NCBI GenBank assembly: GCA_018000995.1
Contig: JAGNIU010000002.1
Coordinates: 175,106-239,105 of the forward strand
Source: Bacteroidia bacterium
Lineage (GTDB): Bacteria; Bacteroidota; Bacteroidia; B-17B0; Aurantibacillaceae
Length of the DNA: 64,000 bases
Direction of reading: 5' to 3'
Each line of letters begins with the position of its first letter. Within the stretch, counting starts at the first letter, position 1. The notes under the pieces were generated by a model, which did no database searches, had not been told where the DNA came from, and worked only from the letters and a program-made list of their open reading frames with translations. A program made the translations under genes and the position numbers. Of this stretch, positions 1 through 6,315 are shown one piece after another.

Positions 1-171
1 GATAACATGGGCGCCGTTTGGCACGGCAATGATAAAGGTATTTACTTCAGATTTACAGCCATGAATAGTGGAACAGATACTTTACTCTTCACACAATTTA
101 AAACGCAGGAGATAACAATGGAAAGGGATTCTATTAAATCTGTAAAGTATATTATTAAAGTTGCCGAATAA
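1..171 (+). CDS. C-terminal fragment, possible chagasin-like (I42) protease inhibitor
   Basis: The open frame enters from the left edge and stops at TAA 169-171, giving 56 residues of the C-terminus. The pattern IYFRFTAMNSGTDTLLF, followed by a variable stretch and KYIIKVAE, resembles the last strands of the chagasin/inhibitor I42 fold (aromatic-x-F-x-A-x3-G-x3-L-x-F, later a K-rich strand). That match is by eye on a short fragment, so the family call is weak; the frame itself is clear. The next gene is convergent, with palindromic sequence between them. Confidence 0.4.
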   Translation, partial: DNMGAVWHGNDKGIYFRFTAMNSGTDTLLFTQFKTQEITMERDSIKSVKYIIKVAE

Positions 172-176
172 CTTTT

Positions 177-228
177 CTCCCCTTTTTTAAGGGGAGACAG
201 CCTTCATCATCCGCCTCAGGTGGATGAT
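177..228. repeat. Two intergenic palindromes
   Basis: CTCCCC TTTTTTAA GGGGAG (177-196) is followed by a second inverted repeat at 206-228 (ATCATCCGCC / GGTGGATGAT around TCA). Related CCCC-TTTTTTAA-GGGG and CCCCTTCAAAGGGG units recur near 13122, 24418 and 37071. They lie between convergent gene ends and could end transcription, but there is no clear T-run, so I call them dispersed palindromic repeats. Confidence 0.7.
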
Positions 229-240
229 AGGCAGAGGGGT

Positions 241-1251
241 TTATAAAGACCTCACATCAATCTCAAAACCACATTTAAAATGGCCTTTCGGACATACTTT
301 AAAGCCGTGTAAACCACAAGGACGGCATTCCAAATTCTTCACTTCTACAATTTTTGAATTATCTGATAGTGGTGTGAAACCAAACGCTGGAATAGTTGAA
401 CAGAAAAATGCGGTAACAGGCGCGTTCATAGCTGAAGCTAAATGTAAAGGCGCGCTATCATTTACATAATTCATTTGAGCATCTTTCATTAAAGCGGCTG
501 ATTGTAACAAGTTTAATTCTCCAGCTAAAACCCTCACCTCTTTTGACTTCTCACTTTTAACTTTCGACTTTAAAGTATTACTCTTCCCCATATCATTTTT
601 AGAACCCAATATATAAACAGTAGTTCCTTCGGGAGTTTGATTGCAGATGTCAACCCACTTTTGTTCCGGTAATTGTTTAGTGAACCAAACTGAGGCGGGA
701 GAAATAGTAACGTACTTTTCTGTTTTGAATCCTTCTACTCTCTCATAATATTCTTTAGACGGATACAACTTTGGCTTGAAAACAGTTTTATCGGTGATAT
801 CCTCAATTAATTTATTGTAGCGCTCAGTTTCGTGTGTACCATCACCAATAATATGCTTTACTCGTTTAGTAAAGAACATCGATAAAATTCCCTCACTAAA
901 TCCTGCTTTGTATTTTGCTCCCGAAAATGCTGTTAAAAATCCTGAACTCGCATAACGGTGCAAATTAATAACTGCGTCGAATTTATTTTGTTTTATTTGC
1001 TTTCTGATTTTAAATAACTCGGCATACTTTGCTTCGTTCTTATTCCAAACCAAAACTTCTTTTAAAAAGGGATGCGTTTCATACAAACTTTCATTTCCCT
1101 TTCTTACCAATATACTAATGGAAGCTTCCGGAAAATAAGAATGCAATTTTTCTAAAACCGAACTCGCTAAAATGGCATCGCCAATAAAAGCGGTTTGAAT
1201 AACAAGGATATTTTTAAATCTGCTTTCCAAATTTTTAGCCTGCGATTGCAA
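241..1251 (-). CDS. Glycosyltransferase family 9 (heptosyltransferase-like)
   Basis: 336 residues, a normal length for GT9/heptosyltransferases of LPS core assembly, which transfer a sugar from a nucleotide donor at the inner face of the inner membrane. The N-terminal ILVIQTAFIGDAILASSVL is the family's first beta-strand and glycine-rich turn; the C-terminal half holds ILGSKND, LAGELNLLQSAALM and the acceptor/donor motif NDSAPLHLASAMNAPVTAFF. The start overlaps the DUF3307 gene by 17 bases, and dapD lies upstream, so the three look like one operon. Residues about 223-238 are a Lys/Ser-rich, repeat-like insert (see findings). The sugar and acceptor cannot be told from sequence. Confidence 0.85.
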   Translation of the reverse strand: MQSQAKNLESRFKNILVIQTAFIGDAILASSVLEKLHSYFPEASISILVRKGNESLYETHPFLKEVLVWNKNEAKYAELFKIRKQIKQNKFDAVINLHRYASSGFLTAFSGAKYKAGFSEGILSMFFTKRVKHIIGDGTHETERYNKLIEDITDKTVFKPKLYPSKEYYERVEGFKTEKYVTISPASVWFTKQLPEQKWVDICNQTPEGTTVYILGSKNDMGKSNTLKSKVKSEKSKEVRVLAGELNLLQSAALMKDAQMNYVNDSAPLHLASAMNAPVTAFFCSTIPAFGFTPLSDNSKIVEVKNLECRPCGLHGFKVCPKGHFKCGFEIDVRSL

Positions 1252-1612
1252 AAGTCATCATTATGTAACAGGAAACAATTAAACATAAATTATGTAATAA
1301 CTGATCGAAACCAATCATCACAAAAAACAAACGCATATTCTTTTGTTCCCAAAACTTAGATGTGATTTTTGACGTGAAGTAATCAACAAAAAAATGTAAA
1401 ACAACATTCAATCCCCACCAAACAAACGACCAATACAAATCCTTTGTAACATAAGCGAGTACACCCATGCTTATCAAACTCACTAATCCATAAACTCCAA
1501 CGTGAATACTTAGCCATTTTAAACTTTTACTCTTGCCGGTTGCCATTTTCGACGACTGAAAAACAAAATCAGCTAAAAAATGCACAGTAAATATGACGAG
1601 TAAAACTTTCAT
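1235..1612 (-). CDS. DUF3307 integral membrane protein
   Basis: 125 residues with about four hydrophobic segments. The N-terminal HFLADFVFQ, the central HFFVDYF and the late FDQLLHN motifs (His-x3-Asp and Asp-Gln-x2-His) are the conserved polar residues of DUF3307. The function of this family is unknown; the buried His/Asp residues hint at a metal or proton-linked role, which is inference. Its ATG shares one base with the dapD stop codon (TAATG arrangement), so translation is probably coupled, and its 3' end overlaps the glycosyltransferase start. Confidence 0.75.
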   Translation of the reverse strand: MKVLLVIFTVHFLADFVFQSSKMATGKSKSLKWLSIHVGVYGLVSLISMGVLAYVTKDLYWSFVWWGLNVVLHFFVDYFTSKITSKFWEQKNMRLFFVMIGFDQLLHNLCLIVSCYIMMTFAIAG

Positions 1613-2421
1613 TAAACCGCAACATTATGCTCTCTTAAAGCATCATTTAAAGAAGTTTTTAAATCGGTACTCGCTTTTCGTTTTCCAATAATTAAAGCGC
1701 AAGGTACTTGAAACTCACCTGCAGGGAATTTTTTTGTGTATGAACCGGGAATCACAACACTTCTTTCAGGTACATAACCTTTTGTTTCAATTGGTTTTTC
1801 TCCTGTAACATCAATTATTTTTGTGGATAATGTCAATACAACATTCGCTCCTAAAACAGCTTGCTTTCCTACTCTAACCCCTTCCACAACAATACAACGT
1901 GAACCAATAAAACAATCGTCTTCGATTATTACCGGTGCAGCTTGAACAGGTTCTAGAACTCCACCAATTCCAACACCACCACTTAAGTGAACATTTTTTC
2001 CTATTTGTGCGCAGCTTCCAACTGTAGCCCAAGTATCTACCATACTTCCGCTATCAACATAACCCCCAATATTTACATAACTAGGCATCATAATAACACC
2101 GGGCGCTAAATAAGATCCGTAGCGCGCTACTGCATGAGGAACAACACGCACGCCTAACTTAGCGTAATCTTTTTTCAAAGCCATTTTATCGTGGAATTCA
2201 AACGGACCCACTTCTATAGTTTCCATTTTACGAATAGGGAAATACATGATGACGGCTTTCTTCACCCAATCATTTACTTTCCAACTACCATCTTCTAAAG
2301 GTTCTGCAACACGCAGCTTTCCTTTATCCAATAATTCAATTACTTCATTAATTGTTTTTTGAGTACTTTCTTCTTTAAGTAACTCTCTGTTTTGCCATGC
2401 GGCTTCAATAATAGTTTGCAT
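1612..2421 (-). CDS. dapD: Tetrahydrodipicolinate N-succinyltransferase
   Basis: 269 residues, full length. The enzyme succinylates 2,3,4,5-tetrahydrodipicolinate in the succinylase branch of lysine/meso-diaminopimelate synthesis in the cytoplasm. Evidence is the left-handed beta-helix hexapeptide pattern in the second half (VNIGGYVDSGSMVDTWATVG, GKNVHLSGGVGIGGVLEP, EDDCFIGSRCIVVEGVRVG) and the N-terminal domain with the AVIMYFPIRKM signature. It is first in a reverse-strand operon with a DUF3307 protein and a glycosyltransferase; diaminopimelate links it loosely to envelope synthesis. Start ATG at 2419-2421 gives the usual N-terminus. Confidence 0.95.
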   Translation of the reverse strand: MQTIIEAAWQNRELLKEESTQKTINEVIELLDKGKLRVAEPLEDGSWKVNDWVKKAVIMYFPIRKMETIEVGPFEFHDKMALKKDYAKLGVRVVPHAVARYGSYLAPGVIMMPSYVNIGGYVDSGSMVDTWATVGSCAQIGKNVHLSGGVGIGGVLEPVQAAPVIIEDDCFIGSRCIVVEGVRVGKQAVLGANVVLTLSTKIIDVTGEKPIETKGYVPERSVVIPGSYTKKFPAGEFQVPCALIIGKRKASTDLKTSLNDALREHNVAV

Positions 2422-2485
2422 AGACCCGCAAGTTACTAAATATTCATTTCTTTGATGTATTCATTTCTTACTAAATTGCAGACAA

Positions 2486-3283
2486 ATGAAATCGGTATTT
2501 ATACTAAGTTTTATGGTTTTTATTGGGAGAATTTACTCTCAACCATTGGTAATTGCCCATCGAGGAGCCAGTGCCTGTAAGCCCGAGAATAGCATTTCTG
2601 CATTTGAAGAAGCCATTAAAATGAAAGCCGATTACATCGAGACCGATGTTCATCAAACAAAAGACGGCATAGTTGTTATTATGCATGATTTTTCGGTATC
2701 ACGCACCTGCACAACTCCCAAAAACTCAATAAGCGATATTAAAGACTTAAGTTTTTCTGAATTCTCAGCTCTGAAAATAAAAGGTACAAACGAACATCCT
2801 CCCAGTCTGGATTCTGCCATAAAATGTATTAACGGTCGCTGTAAATTATTAATAGAAATAAAAAAAGGTGGTGATTATTATCCCGGCATTGAAAATAATA
2901 TTTTAGCAATCATAAAAGCCAACAAGGCCGAGGCTTGGGTCGATATAATCCACTCGTTTGATAAGCAGGCCCTCCTGAATTTACAGCAACAAAAAACAGG
3001 GGCAAAACTTCAAAAACTAATTGTATTTAAGTTCCCTTTGGCCAGCTTTACTTTCTCGAAAAAGGGGGAAAAAGACGATTTTTCGGCCTGGCAAGGGGTT
3101 AATATAAATAGCCATTTTGCCTCTAAAAGAATCATCAAAAAACTTCATTCTCAGGGCAAAACGGTATTTGTTTGGACCGTCAATAAAAAGCGGAAAATGA
3201 AGAAATTAATCCGCTTTAAGGCCGATGGCATTATTACAAATAAGCCCGATTTAGCGAGGGAAGTTGTTTTAGGGAATAAATAA
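2486..3283 (+). CDS. Secreted glycerophosphodiester phosphodiesterase
   Basis: 265 residues. The first 18 are a signal peptide (hydrophobic FILSFMVFI ending near YSQ). The mature protein starts VIAHRGASACKPENS, then YIETDVHQTKDG and VIMHD: the GDPD family HRGA...EN, ExD and HD catalytic/metal residues. Late strands LLIEIKKG, VDIIHSFD and VFVWTVN / DGIITNKPDLA complete the TIM barrel. It should hydrolyse glycerophosphodiesters to glycerol-3-phosphate and an alcohol in the periplasm or outside the cell. It stands alone, divergent from dapD. Its 3' end runs into the promoter of the tRNA-Arg locus. Confidence 0.9.
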   Translation: MKSVFILSFMVFIGRIYSQPLVIAHRGASACKPENSISAFEEAIKMKADYIETDVHQTKDGIVVIMHDFSVSRTCTTPKNSISDIKDLSFSEFSALKIKGTNEHPPSLDSAIKCINGRCKLLIEIKKGGDYYPGIENNILAIIKANKAEAWVDIIHSFDKQALLNLQQQKTGAKLQKLIVFKFPLASFTFSKKGEKDDFSAWQGVNINSHFASKRIIKKLHSQGKTVFVWTVNKKRKMKKLIRFKADGIITNKPDLAREVVLGNK

Positions 3284-3289
3284 ATTTAC

Positions 3290-3297
3290 TATATTTG
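3290..3297 (+). promoter_or_regulatory. -7 box of the tRNA-Arg locus promoter
   Basis: TATATTTG fits the Bacteroidota -7 consensus TAnnTTTG and lies 16 bases before the broken tRNA 5' half at 3314. It probably was the promoter of the original tRNA gene and now could drive the first GIY-YIG gene and the intact tRNA. A -33 box is not obvious. Confidence 0.5.
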
Positions 3298-3313
3298 CCC
3301 CCTCGAATTTAAC

Positions 3314-3350
3314 GGTTACGTACCCGCCTGCGGCAGGCAGGGCTCAACTG
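3314..3350 (+). pseudogene. tRNA-Arg 5' fragment split by a palindrome
   Basis: GGTTACGTA (3314-3322) and GCTCAACTG (3342-3350) together equal the first 18 bases of the intact tRNA-Arg at 3604. A 19-base palindromic insert separates them. After 3350 the tRNA similarity stops and a GIY-YIG gene begins 14 bases later. It cannot form a tRNA: the anticodon and T arms are absent. Confidence 0.85.
3323..3341. repeat. Short palindrome inside tRNA 5' fragment
   Basis: Core GCCTGC-G-GCAGGC with a trailing AGG. It sits exactly between tRNA positions 9 and 10 without loss of tRNA bases. A close relative, CCTTCGGCAGGCAGG, occurs inside the TonB receptor gene near 32188. Confidence 0.8.
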
Positions 3351-3364
3351 AATAAACTTGAAAA

Positions 3365-3613
3365 ATGAGTAAGTTCTTTGTCTATGTTTTGAAAAGTGAA
3401 AAAGACGGTCGCTTGTATAAAGGTTTTACCAATAACATCGACCGACGAATAGATGAACACAATAAAGGGCAAAATAAATCAACAAAAGGATTTAGACCTT
3501 GGAAGTTAGTTCATATTGAAAAGTTTGCTACTTTAACGGAAGCAAGAAATAGAGAGAAGTTTCTAAAAACAGGACAAGGAAGAGATTACTTAAAAAAAAT
3601 ATTGGTTACGTAG
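3365..3613 (+). CDS. Small GIY-YIG nuclease family protein (first copy)
   Basis: 82 residues, the size of stand-alone GIY-YIG domains of the UPF0213/UvrC-like type. FVYVLKS and LYKGFTNN are the paired GIY and YIG strands; DRRIDEHN carries the catalytic Arg and EARNREKFLK the metal-binding Glu. The family are nucleases; the substrate here is unknown. The gene starts 14 bases after a tRNA-Arg 5' fragment. Its last codons (GTT ACG TAG) are themselves the first bases of the intact tRNA-Arg, with which it overlaps by 10 bases. That placement suggests insertion at a tRNA (see findings). Confidence 0.85.
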   Translation: MSKFFVYVLKSEKDGRLYKGFTNNIDRRIDEHNKGQNKSTKGFRPWKLVHIEKFATLTEARNREKFLKTGQGRDYLKKILVT

Positions 3614-3677
3614 CTCAACTGGATAGAGCATCGCACTACGGATGCGAAGGTTTGGGGTTCGACTCCCTACGTGACCA
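3604..3677 (+). tRNA. tRNA-Arg (anticodon ACG)
   Basis: The cloverleaf folds by eye. The acceptor GGTTACG pairs with CGTGACC (one G-U) and is followed by discriminator A. The D arm is GCTC/GAGC, and the anticodon stem TCGCA/TGCGA has loop CTACGGA (anticodon ACG at 3638-3640). A 5-base variable loop precedes the T arm TGGGG-TTCGACT-CCCTA. The 3' CCA is not encoded. ACG would be edited to ICG and read CGU/CGC/CGA. A terminator follows at once. Confidence 0.95.
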
Positions 3678-3686
3678 CAGATAAAC

Positions 3687-3715
3687 AAAAAGCCTCAACA
3701 TTGTTGGGGCTTTTT
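3687..3715 (+). terminator. Rho-independent terminator after tRNA-Arg
   Basis: AGCCTCAAC / GTTGGGGCT stem (with G-U pairs) around a short loop, flanked by A5 and T5. It is placed just after the tRNA 3' end and looks like the terminator after the tRNA 3' fragment at 4072, which supports duplication of the tRNA tail. Confidence 0.85.
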
Positions 3716-3736
3716 GTTGTAATTTCAAATTAGAAA

Positions 3737-4024
3737 ATGTATTTCGTTTATATCATAAAAAGCGAATCAATAGATAAGTTTTACGTTGGAGAAACTAATG
3801 ACCTTGAAATAAGATTAAAGCAACATAATAACGGAGAATTTGATTTTTCTTTTACCAAACAAGCAAATGATTGGATGATTTATTTTAAAATGGAGTGTCC
3901 TGATAGGTCAATTGCTAGAAAAATCGAATTACATATTAAAAATATGAAAAGCAGAAAGTACTTTGAAAGCTTGTCGAAATATCCCGAAATGACCCAAAAA
4001 TTATTAGATAAATATATAAAATAG
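3737..4024 (+). CDS. Small GIY-YIG nuclease family protein (second, diverged copy)
   Basis: 95 residues. YFVYIIKS and FYVGETNDLEIRLKQHN give the GIY-YIG core with the conserved Arg; a Glu follows in RKIELHIKNMKSRKYF. It is clearly diverged from the first copy and has a longer tail, so it is not a recent duplicate. It lies between the terminator of the intact tRNA-Arg and a tRNA-Arg 3' fragment, and its TAG stop touches the first base of that fragment. Together with the first copy it makes a symmetric arrangement about the tRNA. Function beyond nuclease fold is unknown. Confidence 0.85.
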   Translation: MYFVYIIKSESIDKFYVGETNDLEIRLKQHNNGEFDFSFTKQANDWMIYFKMECPDRSIARKIELHIKNMKSRKYFESLSKYPEMTQKLLDKYIK

Positions 4025-4071
4025 AAGGTTTGGGTCCCGATAGCTATCGGGACGACTCCCTACGTGACCAC
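4024..4071 (+). pseudogene. tRNA-Arg 3' fragment split by a palindrome
   Basis: GAAGGTTTGGG (4024-4034) and CGACTCCCTACGTGACCAC (4053-4071) match bases 3646-3656 and 3660-3678 of the intact tRNA-Arg and its trailer. Three T-loop bases are replaced by an 18-base palindrome. The fragment keeps its own terminator. Confidence 0.85.
4035..4052. repeat. 18-base perfect palindrome
   Basis: TCCCGATAGCTATCGGGA is a perfect inverted repeat sitting in what was the T loop of the broken tRNA. It belongs to a different palindrome type from the one in the 5' fragment. Confidence 0.85.
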
Positions 4072-4099
4072 AAAAAGCCCCTCTTTAGGGGCTTTTTTG
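4072..4099 (+). terminator. Rho-independent terminator
   Basis: Stem AGCCCCT / AGGGGCT with loop CTTT (4076-4093), preceded by an A-run and followed by T6. It follows the tRNA 3' fragment and insulates the next gene. Confidence 0.9.
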
Positions 4100-4239
4100 T
4101 TTGTAAACCCTTTGTTAATTTTTATTACGTTTTCCAACCATTTACGTACAACCTTATAAAAGACTTAGTTTTTTGCGTAATTTCAGCTGTTGTTTTTACT
4201 CAATTACTGATTAGGCCCGACCTTAAAAAATTTAAAGAA

Positions 4240-6264
4240 ATGAAAACTTGCTGCAGGATATTGCTGTGTCTTATATTTATTAACCTTCAGGGGTTTTCTC
4301 AAATTAACGCCTTTATAGTTGATGGTGCAGAAAAAACTATCGCTAAAACACATGAACCTTTATTTAATAAAGCTAAACTATCGTTCGAAAATGAATTGTA
4401 TTTAGAGGCCTTGCCTAATCTTGATTCACTTTTAAAATTGTATCCTGATAACGTAGCCGTTATTTACCTTGCAGGGATTTGTCATGCCTACAATGAAGAA
4501 ACTAAATCGAAAAGTGTAATTCTGTTATCAAAAATTGAAAGCCAAAAAACACAACTGGAATATTACAACTATAATCTGGCTTATGCCTACGAACAAATTG
4601 ACAGTTCAAGATTAGCGGATAAATATTTTGCTGCTTTTATTTCCGAAGAATCTAAAAAACCACAACCCAACAAAGCATTAATTGAACAAGCCACTCGCCG
4701 CATTGCTAATTTAAAAATGTTGGAGGCGATGAAAACAAAAATTAATATTGTTCAAATTAAAAATATTGGTCCGCCCGTTAATACCGATGCTTCCGAATAC
4801 GTTGCTCTTATCCCATCAGATGAATCTTTTATGATATACACCTACCGAGGTAAATTATCAAAAGGTGGAAAACAGAATTTAAAGAAAACAAAAATGGAAG
4901 GCCCTTCTAAAAAAGAAGAAGGTATTTATTTTGAAGATGTGTTTACCTCTAATCGCATAAATGATACATCATGGTCGGCACCAAAACCAATTATCAATAT
5001 TAATACGATGTTACATGACGCCGCCGTAACCTTATCAGCTGATGGTACTCTACTTATTATTTACAAAAATATGGGTACCGGAAATGGTGATTTATATTTA
5101 AGTAAACTCGAAGGTAAAACATGGACTGTTCCAAAATACCAAAAAGGATTAAACTCTGAGCAATGGGATGGTAGCGCTTGTTTTCTTCCGGATAAAAAAC
5201 ATATGATTATTTCGAGCGAACGAAAAGGTGGTTTTGGCGGAAGAGATTTGTACATGGCTGAAAAATTAGGTGACGACCTTTGGGGCAATATCACTAATTT
5301 GGGTAAAGACATTAATACAGAATATAATGAAGATGCGCCCTTTGTTACAGCTGATGGTAAGATTTTATTCTTTTCTACCGACGGTAAATTAAGTTCAGGC
5401 GGATATGATATTGTAAGAAGTGATTTAAAAAACGGAACATGGGGAACGCCATACAATTTAGGCAAACCGATTAATACCGATAACGATGATAAATTTTTTA
5501 TTGTAACAGGCGATGGTAAACGCGGCTACTACTCCACTTTCCAAAAAGGTGGTAAAGGCGAACAAGATATTTATTCGATTGAACCGGGAATTCCGGGTAA
5601 GCCAATTGCATTAGTTCAGGTAACCGGAAACGTAACCGTTAACAACAAACCAGCAGAAGCTTCCATAGAAATAAAATCTATTATTAATTCTAAATTCAAA
5701 TCACAAAAAATTAATTCTAATTCTTCAAGTGGTAAATTTTTAATTAACCTTCCCTCCGGCGACGAATATGAGTTAGTTTTCACAAGTCCAAGTTTTGCAA
5801 CTCAAACAAAAACGGTTCATACAGTTGGTATTGATTCGTTTATTCAAATAAATGTAATTGCCGATTTTTATGATGATGCTTATGCAAAAGGTTTACAGGC
5901 AAAAAGCGATAGTCTGGCAAAAGCAAATACTACTTTAAACGAAGGGTTTAGCTTAAATGATTTTACTGCTAAGTTTGGAAATACTTTGGTTGACGGTTTA
6001 GTTTACCAAATACAAGTTGGGGCCTTTAAGTTTCAGGAAAATTTTAATTACACATACGTTTTAGGCTATGGTAAAATTCAACGCAATAAATACGAAGACG
6101 GAATAACAAGATTCACTATTGGCTCTTACTCTAAGTGTAATGATTTATTAAATCACTTAAAGGAAATTCAAAAAGAAGCCGTGAAAGACGCCTTTATTAT
6201 TGCTATTTACCAAGGCAAAAAATATTACTTGTCTGAACTCGTTAAAAGTGGAATTCTGAAGTAA
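4240..6264 (+). CDS. Secreted TPR / PD40 beta-propeller protein with SPOR-like tail
   Basis: I start at ATG 4240, where a signal peptide begins (MKTCCRILLCLIFINLQGFSQ); the frame is open further upstream but that part crosses the terminator and is not protein-like. 674 residues. Residues 40-180 look like TPR helices. About 200-480 hold WD40-like PD40 repeats (DESFMIYTYRG, ADGTLLIIYKN, DKKHMIISSERKGGFGGRDLYMAE, ADGKILFFSTDGKLSSGGYDIVRS). A carboxypeptidase-regulatory-like beta domain follows, then a C-terminal IQVGAFKFQENF stretch recalling SPOR domains. In Bacteroidota such proteins are OmpA-like envelope proteins; here the OmpA domain is missing. Exact role unknown. Confidence 0.8.
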   Translation: MKTCCRILLCLIFINLQGFSQINAFIVDGAEKTIAKTHEPLFNKAKLSFENELYLEALPNLDSLLKLYPDNVAVIYLAGICHAYNEETKSKSVILLSKIESQKTQLEYYNYNLAYAYEQIDSSRLADKYFAAFISEESKKPQPNKALIEQATRRIANLKMLEAMKTKINIVQIKNIGPPVNTDASEYVALIPSDESFMIYTYRGKLSKGGKQNLKKTKMEGPSKKEEGIYFEDVFTSNRINDTSWSAPKPIININTMLHDAAVTLSADGTLLIIYKNMGTGNGDLYLSKLEGKTWTVPKYQKGLNSEQWDGSACFLPDKKHMIISSERKGGFGGRDLYMAEKLGDDLWGNITNLGKDINTEYNEDAPFVTADGKILFFSTDGKLSSGGYDIVRSDLKNGTWGTPYNLGKPINTDNDDKFFIVTGDGKRGYYSTFQKGGKGEQDIYSIEPGIPGKPIALVQVTGNVTVNNKPAEASIEIKSIINSKFKSQKINSNSSSGKFLINLPSGDEYELVFTSPSFATQTKTVHTVGIDSFIQINVIADFYDDAYAKGLQAKSDSLAKANTTLNEGFSLNDFTAKFGNTLVDGLVYQIQVGAFKFQENFNYTYVLGYGKIQRNKYEDGITRFTIGSYSKCNDLLNHLKEIQKEAVKDAFIIAIYQGKKYYLSELVKSGILK

Positions 6265-6315
6265 AAAAACCATTTTATAGCCTGATTTAAATTCACTATT
6301 TTTATGTACCAGTAA

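Noticed and set aside
4030..4239. Upstream extension of the PD40 protein frame
   Set aside because: It runs through the tRNA 3' fragment and its terminator; a signal peptide starts at ATG 4240.
5061..5465. 134-codon reverse frame inside the PD40 gene
   Set aside because: Shadow of the coding strand; no signal, motif or promoter.
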